38,648 nucleotides of DNA, taken from NCBI GenBank assembly GCA_005281725.1, contig SSBO01000012.1, positions 23,701,126-23,739,773 of the forward strand, read 5' to 3'. The position numbers and the translations under genes were made by a program. Positions 32,480-38,648 of the stretch are shown piece by piece; the stretch's first letter is position 1, and the number at the start of each line of letters is the position of its first letter. The stretch comes from Wuchereria bancrofti (Eukaryota > Nematoda > Chromadorea > Rhabditida > Onchocercidae). The notes beneath the pieces are model-generated. The model was not told the DNA's origin and did not search any database. It was given only the letters and a program-made list of their open reading frames with translations.

Positions 32480-35400
32480 ATGAGTAAAACAAATCCGTTA
32501 GCAATCCGGTTACCACCCGGAACAGTTATTGAGGGGCGCTTTTTGTTCGAAACATTATCTATGGGTCGTTATAGTACCGTATTTAAAGTTGAGGATAAAT
32601 TTGATAATCGTCAAAAATATTGCATAAAGGTTTTGTAAAAACTTTTTTTTCTTTACAAATTTTGTTAAAAAATTGTAATTTGTAATGATTAAAAACTTAA
32701 AATTTAATTTGCAATAGAGTTAAAAAAAGCAAAAAAACTAAATATAAATTTAATGCAAACAGAATAAAGCAAAATTCTTTATCTTTAAATTTATTATGTT
32801 AAATTATGTCGAAAATTTTTATTAAATTTAACTATTACAGCTATAAAAGTATGCAAAGCGTTATAGAATTTTATTGCTAATAAATAAAAAAAAGTTTTTA
32901 AAGTAATGAAAAATTTTTGAATTGTTTAAAATTGATCATTGCTAGATAGAATATGATCGAGGACCAAAAACTAATTATTTACATCAAGAAATCGCTGTGT
33001 TACACAAGTTGCAAACACGTGAACATATGGCTAGATTGTATTATTGTGAACGTTGTGAACCGGTTAAATTTGATAATTTGAATTAAAAATTTAAAATTTA
33101 CTTTTGAATTTGATAAGACGAATTTTGTTAATAAATCAAAAAAGAGAGGAAAATGATGAAATGAAACATTAAAAAATTAAAAATTTTGTTAGAAGTCAAT
33201 TTGAATATCACGGAATATATCAATGATGTTGCAAAATTCATATTTTAAAATATATGATTAACACCAATGATTAATTTGATAAAGTAGTTAAAATGAAATT
33301 TTGAATAGTTTCAGATAAAAGAACTTAAAAAAAAAAAAAACAAAAAATTGTTTAGTTTTCATTCATGTTAACAACATTATTCGGTAAAAGTATTTGGACT
33401 TTACGGCAGAATTTACCAAATAAATTGTTATCACCCGGATGTGTAGCTCGTATTGCCGTGCATACATTGTATCAAATTAAACAAATACATGAAATTGGCT
33501 ATATTTTACGAGATTTAAAAATTGGTTTGTTTCATTTTATGATGAAAATAGTTTAATATACGTAATATATATATCATTTTTTCTAAAAACTAATCAATAA
33601 TATGATTATTTAATATTCAACCATATGATGAAATCTTTTTCAATCCAATGCGATGCGAATTTTTCAAATTTAAAATATGAAAATTAAAAAATAGTTTAAC
33701 ATAGGTAATATATCATTTTTTCTAAAACCAATCAATGACATGATTATTTAACAATCAGCCATTTGATAAAGTTTTTCAATGCAATGCGAATTTTTGAAAT
33801 TTAAAATACGAAAATTAAGTTGATTAAGATTAAATATTACAAAACATTTTAACTTATTATGTGAAAAAAATTAATAATTAATTATTCATACATCTGACTG
33901 ATTCTCATCTAAAATAATTGTTATAGGCGATATGCTAATTGGATTAAATGGTAAAGCGGCAAAAATGATATTTTTGGTTGATTTTGGAATGTGTCGAACA
34001 TATATTCGAAGGAATACGAATGGTTCACTGACGATTCGACCACAACGAGAAAAAGTATTCGTCCGTGGCATTCTAAGGTATTGAAGGAAACAAATCGGAA
34101 ATTTAATAAATAATTAGATTACTGATTTTAGTTGAAATGTGAAAACTAGTAGAATGATAGATGACGAATAAACTATTGTTTATTCACTTATTTCAATTAT
34201 TATTTATAAATTTGAATTATTTATTGAATGTGGCTGATAAGTTTTTTACAATTATTTCAAATATTTGACTTATATTTCAGGTATTGCTCACCACGTATTC
34301 ACAAACGACAAGACGTATGTCGAGCAGATGACCTCTGGTCACTTGTTTATATTCTTGTTGATTTAACTACTGCACTTCCATGGCGTGATATTAAAGTAAA
34401 TCATAAATAATTTAAAATAAACAATTATTTGTTTTTTTAATTAAAGATATTAATTAATCATTTTTTAGGGTTATTTAAGGTTGAATTTATTTCTTATATA
34501 TTAGTAAGGAAAAAAAATCAATCAATCGATTAATTGATGCGTTTTTTTTTTTCACTGAATTAATATTGTAAAGAATTACTGTTTGCAGTTAGAAAAACCA
34601 GTCGCAGAGCAAAAGGAAACGATTAGCGATGCAAAATTATTTAAAGATTGTCCGGAAGAATGGATTGAAATAATGCGACATATTCGGTCGTTGAATTATG
34701 AATCACGTCCGAATTATAAATTAATATATGATCAATTGCAAAAAACATTGGTTCGATTGCAGGTTTCTTATTCAGATCCATGGGATTGGGATCTTGTGGT
34801 ATGCTTTCTAACAATTTTATCATTTTTAACAGAATTATCAAAATTATCTGATTTATAGACCTGAAGTATATCTAATTTTCCTGAAGTCTTAACTTTCCTG
34901 AAGTTCTTAAATTCTCATCTGTTAGGTTAAAAGCAGTTGAAATATCATAAATGTATGATGATGTATAATTTTGTTTTCTTTTTTTTCTAAAATTTTATAA
35001 AATATCGAATTAAGCTTTTTTTTTCTTCTCAATAATTGCAACATTTCAGGGTAATAATGTAATTATTGAAGCAGATTCACGAGAAAAAACTTCATCGTCA
35101 CATTCTAATTCTAAATCGGAAAAAATTGGTCAATTCGGATCGGAACAAACCTCAATGCCAAGTGATTCATCTAATGAATGGAATTTAAACACTGATCGAA
35201 ATGAGAATTTTACGGTTTGATAAAATTTAAAAATATTGCTTTTTTTTGTTGCTTAGGAATAATACTATCTATTAAGAAATTTTTTAGGATTTATCAAAGG
35301 TACAAAATGGGACTGAAACTCGATTAAGGCAAAAAAATCCATTTAAAGAAATTATTAGCGCACTTCGAAGCTCTATTTCTTTGGTTCCAAGTATATCAGC

Positions 35401-35708
35401 TAATCAGCAATCTCCATTGCTACCGGTATATCTTTTCCTGATTTATGTTATTTTATCAATTTTCAGTTTTTCTGCAAAATTTAAATATTGAAATTTCATG
35501 TATGTGACTGAAATGTTTGTGTAATTAAATGTATCTGAAATAAAAAAAAAAAAAATGAATAGGAACAATTGTTGCTATATTTAAAATTTTATTGAAAGAT
35601 ATCTTTTCACAGCCTGGCAAACGGAAACGTTTATCAGCAATGGAATATGATCCATCATTTCCAACTACAAATCCGGAAGAGTTTGAAAAAAACGATATTG
35701 GAATTTGA
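32480..35708 (+). CDS. CK1-superfamily protein kinase, TTBK-like, nine exons, about 436 residues
   Basis: Exons 32480-32629, 32946-33062, 33356-33524, 33927-34077, 34281-34395, 34589-34798, 35050-35214, 35288-35425 and 35613-35708; phases agree throughout and total 1,311 nt with stop. The N-terminus IRLPPGTVIEGRF is typical of tau-tubulin kinase/CK1 proteins. Kept features are the beta-3 Lys (YCIKIEYD), the alpha-C Glu (LHQEIAVLHKL), VDFGMCR (DFG) and the CK1-type DDLWSLVYILVD with PWRDIK after it. Altered features are a poor glycine loop (SMGRYSTVF), LRD for HRD, and Asp where the metal-binding Asn of the catalytic loop is expected (LRDLKIGDM). The C-lobe ends near DPWDWDLV. A Ser/Asn-rich tail follows, with KRKR near the end (possible nuclear signal). 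Activity is uncertain; it could be a degenerate kinase. Such TTBK-like kinases are expanded in nematodes, often in the male germ line. Confidence 0.88.
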
Positions 35709-36378
35709 TAATATGAAAATTTTATTACAAAATGAAAAGATGTATGAATACAAATAATAATGTTTTATGTGCGCTTTTGCAAGTGCTTCGTTCAATATGA
35801 AATCTGATCAAAACATTGTGTCACACAGTACGAAAAGGTAATGACGCAAAATTACAGTAACATTTATTACTTCAAAAATTTTGATTAATTAGAAAGGAAG
35901 AATAACCAAGCATTCTTGACTCTAATAAATTAAGTGGACACGAATAAAATGGGAGAATTTTCAAATTTTTGAGAGAATGATCAATTTCAATTGTTAAAAT
36001 ATTAATAAAATGATGTTTTCTAAATTTTTTTAACTTTAATTAATATATAAACCGGTAAAACTCCACATATTTCCGCCGCTATATTCAACTTGCTTGCTGG
36101 GTATATTTTGCGTTTGAGTATATTTTCAGTCGATATGATCTTCCGTTTTCCGGCAAAATTTTTTTCATAATATTATTATAAATTGTTTTAAATATCAATT
36201 TGAAATGTTTAAATAATATTGCAATGATCTGTTTCAATTTTTTTAAACCGAAATTAAGCGATTAATCGATTGATATCCCACATATATTTAATGCAAAAAT
36301 GAAATTGCTCATCTTATAATTTCAGTGTCGATAATAAATTGAAACTTCATCTAGTTACAATTTTTATTAATTTTTGTN
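35709..36378. other. non-coding region up to the N at 36378
   Basis: No supported gene. A less AT-rich stretch at 36051-36160 (ATATTTCCGCCGCTATATTC) ends in TATTTTCAG followed by TCGATATG and a 12-codon frame. It could be the truncated 5' end of a gene. The host-like sequence stops at the ambiguous base 36378. Confidence 0.45.
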
Positions 36379-36695
36379 GTTTTCTTTTCATCTATAGAAA
36401 TGAATCTCCATTCATTGTATAAATGTTTAAATATTCCATTTGATGATACTGCTTTTATCCAACCTTCATTAGTCCCACTCGGAGAAAGAAAGGTTATCTT
36501 CGACGTATATCTTCCCTTAATCCCATGAAAAGCTGCTAAGAGATCCACAACCATCTGGTTATCAATTTTCTCCTTTAAGTAAACAGCTTTGCACCAAGGA
36601 ACAAAATCAGCATACTTCTCAACATCAATTACAACCTGGAATACTTCATTAGGTAAACAGAAGAAAATACCTTGTTCTTTGTAGTGGTGAAGCAT
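36379..36695 (-). pseudogene. RatA/COQ10-like START-domain protein, truncated
   Basis: The minus-strand frame starts at ATG 36695 and reads FQVVIDVEKYADFVPWCKAV, the hallmark start of the polyketide cyclase/COQ10-RatA family, followed by an aromatic-rich EWRFISIDEKK. In alphaproteobacteria these small lipid-binding proteins are linked to ubiquinone function; database names of the RatA toxin type come from an Escherichia coli relative and need not apply. The family is usually about 145-150 residues. Here the reading stops being family-like after about 105 residues, exactly at the N at 36378. The C-terminal helix is lost at the junction. It is divergently placed from the MlaC-like gene. Confidence 0.8.
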
Positions 36696-36996
36696 AAGTT
36701 TAAACTAACTGGAACGGAATCCGTATCTACCGTTAGCCTTAGTAGACTCCTGAGACCTAAAGTTAAGGTGGGCATTACGTATCAATTTCAACGAAATTGA
36801 TAGAGGCAATTCCCTTGACTAGAAATTATCGCTCGAGAAATTTAACTTAACTCATAACGTATAGAACAGACCCCTATAATTATAGCCGATTCACGTAAGG
36901 CGTGTCTATATGTATATTGCAGTCAGTGATAAATAGCTATTATTTAGCTTTTGTTAAATTTCACATTTTAAGTATCATAGTTAATAAACATATCTC
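36696..36996. other. bacterial intergenic region between divergent genes
   Basis: About 300 bases separate the two divergent starts and should hold both promoters. It is clearly less AT-rich than the host DNA. A perfect 10-bp hairpin lies at 36780-36802 and a CTATAATTATAG palindrome near 36873-36884. I looked for tRNA, tmRNA and other RNA signatures and recognised none. Confidence 0.5.
36780..36802. repeat. 10-bp perfect hairpin in the bacterial intergenic region
   Basis: TATCAATTTC, loop AAC, GAAATTGATA. There is no T run next to it, so it is not a standard terminator. Confidence 0.75.
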
Positions 36997-37587
36997 ATGA
37001 ATATTATTAAACTTTTAATTATTGTTGTTTTCATTGCAATTTCTTCAAGAGCCTATACCAACTGTGCAGATCATAAAATTTTTGTGCATGCTATGAAGCA
37101 ACAAGTAGGCAACATATCTATAAAGGAGAATAAAAAAGACCGGGAACGTGTATATAAAAAGCTTCAGGAAATCATTCAAAATAATGTTGATCTTAAAAAA
37201 ATATCTCGATTTGTTATGGGAAAACATTGGACTTTGACTACTCAGGAAGAAAGAGAAGATTTCTTAAGAGAATATGAGATATATTTTACACGTTTGTGTA
37301 TCAAAATTTTATATAAATATATGAATAATAGTGAAATGACCATAATGAGCTCAAGAGCAGTTGACGATGCAACTTGTTTAATTAGTACAAGATTTTTTTA
37401 CAGCGATGAAGAATTCACAAATATTGATTTCAAAGTTACTAGAAATGTCAGTTCTTTCTTGATAAGTGATGTTGTAATGAATGGGATAAGCATTTCTATT
37501 AATCAACGTTCTCAATTCAGCGAAAAAATTGATACATATAGCATAGCACGTGTCATAGATGAATTAAAATATAACAACAATCTATGA
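36997..37587 (+). CDS. mlaC: MlaC-like phospholipid-binding periplasmic protein (Ttg2D family)
   Basis: An intact 196-residue frame. It starts with a signal peptide (MNIIKLLIIVVFIAISSRAY) whose cleavage site is plausibly near RAYTNC. The mature part shows the MlaC/toluene-tolerance pattern: KISRFVMGKHWTLTTQEERE followed by DFLREYEIYFTRLC. In Gram-negative bacteria MlaC carries phospholipids between the outer membrane and the MlaFEDB ABC transporter in the inner membrane. The length is normal. It is followed by the folC remnant only six bases after its stop codon, so the two were probably co-transcribed in the bacterium. No clear Shine-Dalgarno sequence precedes the ATG. If inserted in the worm nucleus it is probably silent even though its frame is open. 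Confidence 0.85.
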   Translation: MNIIKLLIIVVFIAISSRAYTNCADHKIFVHAMKQQVGNISIKENKKDRERVYKKLQEIIQNNVDLKKISRFVMGKHWTLTTQEEREDFLREYEIYFTRLCIKILYKYMNNSEMTIMSSRAVDDATCLISTRFFYSDEEFTNIDFKVTRNVSSFLISDVVMNGISISINQRSQFSEKIDTYSIARVIDELKYNNNL

Positions 37588-37592
37588 CATAC

Positions 37593-38554
37593 ATGCCTCA
37601 TTAGGCTAAGCTGCTTGGTAGCAGGCCAAAAGATTTTTCTCTTGATCTTATAAAAGGTTTTCTTAACAAACTAGACAATCTTGAAAAAAATACCGCCTAT
37701 AATCCATATAGCTGGAGCCAATGGAAAAGGTTCAACATTATCATTTGTAAGATACACAATGCAGGTAGCAGGGTATGAGGTTCACGTATATACTTCTCCA
37801 CATTCAGTGAATTCTAATAAAAGAATAGTTGTTGTAGGTGGTTATATCGAATATAATAAATTATATAGTTTACTATAGAAGAACGCCACACCGTAATTGC
37901 AGATCAACCTATCACTTTGTCGAAGCTACAACTGTTGTAGCTTTTTTAGCCTTTTCCCTTCACAAAGCTGATATCACCTTAATTGAAGTAGGCATGGACG
38001 GAAGGCTTGACACAATAAATGTTACAGATAACCCGGTTTTAACAACTATTACTTCCATTGCACTTGATCATACAGAACACTTTGGCCCCACTGTAGAAAC
38101 TATAGCGGTGAAAAGACTGAAATAATGAAACATAATGTTCCTTACGTAATAGCACCACAAGAAAACTCTATAATAAATACACTAGAACACTATGCAATAA
38201 GTAATAAATCTCCTCTATACAGAGAAGGCATTGAGTGGAGTTGCAAAAAAAAGAACAAAAAATGGTTTCTCAATCAGCTATTCAATCAATAGAATTTTTC
38301 CTACCCTTTTTAAAGGGCAATCATCAAATAATTAACTCAGGAAATGCCATTACGGCATGCAGCATTTTGAGTAGAAAGTATGGGTTTGATATTGGAGAAG
38401 AGTATATCACCTCAGGTTTACAGCATACCTATTGGCCTGCACGACTAGAGCTCATACAAGAGGGTAATTTAATTTCTTCATTACCGAAAGATTGGTGATT
38501 ATTTTTAGATGGTGCACACAATAATGACAGTGCCAAAGTGTTAGCTAAGTGGGT
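37593..38554 (+). pseudogene. folC: folC (folylpolyglutamate/dihydrofolate synthase), multiply frameshifted
   Basis: FolC adds glutamates to folates and makes dihydrofolate. Family landmarks appear in order: the ATP-binding loop HIAGANGKGSTLSF, then YTSPHSVNSNKRIV, TLIEVGMDGRLDTINV (metal/ATP region), TSIALDHTEHFG and FLDGAHNND. They sit in several frames. Damage includes a TAG at codon 4 (37602), one extra A in the run at 37683-37689, frame changes near 37876, 37918 and 38108, another near 38270-38290, and a TGA at 38496 just before the DGAHN motif. The sequence breaks at the N at 38555, so the last quarter of the usual 420-430 residues is not present. The number of lesions fits a nuclear, unselected copy; sequencing errors in homopolymers could explain only some. 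Confidence 0.88.
37675..37767 (+). repeat. 93-bp perfect direct repeat, copy 1 (inside folC)
   Basis: Identical to 38556-38648, including the extra A in the homopolymer. It begins ACAATCTTGAAAAAAATACC. Confidence 0.95.
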
Positions 38555-38555
38555 N

Positions 38556-38648
38556 ACAATCTTGAAAAAAATACCGCCTATAATCCATATAGCTGGAGCC
38601 AATGGAAAAGGTTCAACATTATCATTTGTAAGATACACAATGCAGGTA
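38556..38648 (+). repeat. 93-bp perfect direct repeat, copy 2: folC restart at the window end
   Basis: Directly after the N at 38555 the start of folC reappears, identical to 37675-37767 over all 93 bases to the window end. The true repeat may be longer. It is either a tandem duplication of the inserted block or an assembly artefact joining overlapping contigs. Confidence 0.93.

Larger units (their letters stand above)
36379..38648. other. Rickettsiales (Wolbachia-like) DNA block
   Basis: Three bacterial genes without introns lie together: RatA/COQ10-like (minus), MlaC-like (plus) and folC (plus). Single N bases mark the left boundary (36378) and the point where folC restarts (38555). At both, sequence continuity breaks. 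In a filarial genome this is either a nuclear Wolbachia transfer or a scaffold join to an endosymbiont contig. Decay in folC supports transfer, while the intact MlaC frame does not discriminate. Confidence 0.75.

Noticed and set aside
36696..36996. Structured RNA such as tmRNA, RNase P RNA or a tRNA
   Set aside because: Less AT-rich and with hairpins, but none of the signature sequences of these RNAs could be found.

Overview
The window is nuclear DNA from a nematode, most likely a filarial worm (Onchocercidae). Four things point there. A mitochondrial fragment at the left edge has the filarial order cob - trnL(CUN) - cox3 and reads in the invertebrate mitochondrial code. The host genes have many short introns with nematode-type TTTCAG acceptors. 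There is a BEL/Pao retrotransposon of the kind common in nematodes. A block of Rickettsiales (Wolbachia-like) genes closes the right edge. The sequence is very AT-rich and full of T/A homopolymers. No database search was possible, so all family calls rest on motif recognition.

Layout. 1-1481: decayed mitochondrial insertion (numt), minus strand. 1482-5700: BEL/Pao LTR retrotransposon on the minus strand with two LTRs, primer-binding site, gag, protease and reverse transcriptase, but no RNase H or integrase, and with broken frames. 5701-8256: mostly non-coding, with one exon that looks like the start of a chemoreceptor-type 7TM gene. 8257-10206: a complete seven-exon secreted serpin on the minus strand with an inhibitory-type hinge and a predicted Arg at P1. 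10207-12250: unassigned DNA, an inverted dispersed repeat copy and a possible terminal exon. About 12.25-29.18 kb: a 17-kb AT-rich desert with minisatellites, hairpins, a 100-bp duplication and one GC-richer island, but no convincing gene. 29181-30236: a small three-exon gene of unknown function on the plus strand with a 10-residue C-terminal repeat. 31081-31624: a 135-bp satellite with internal sub-repeats. 31683-31934: an orphan exon-like ORF. 32480-35708: a complete nine-exon protein kinase of the CK1 superfamily, tau-tubulin-kinase-like branch, with unusual catalytic-loop and glycine-loop residues. 36379-38648: bacterial block with a truncated RatA/COQ10-like gene, an intact MlaC-like gene and a frameshifted folC pseudogene.

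The genes do not form a pathway. The serpin and the kinase are independent host genes. The mitochondrial, retrotransposon and endosymbiont segments are insertions, or in part possible assembly joins. Single N bases at 36378 and 38555 sit exactly at sequence discontinuities, so the right-hand block could be a real nuclear Wolbachia transfer or a scaffold artefact. The decay of folC favours transfer. No CRISPR array, bacterial operon system or new defence system is visible. The most interesting points are the numt-retrotransposon junction without mitochondrial sequence on the far side, the Arg-P1 serpin, the atypical kinase, the layered 135-bp satellite and the endosymbiont block.
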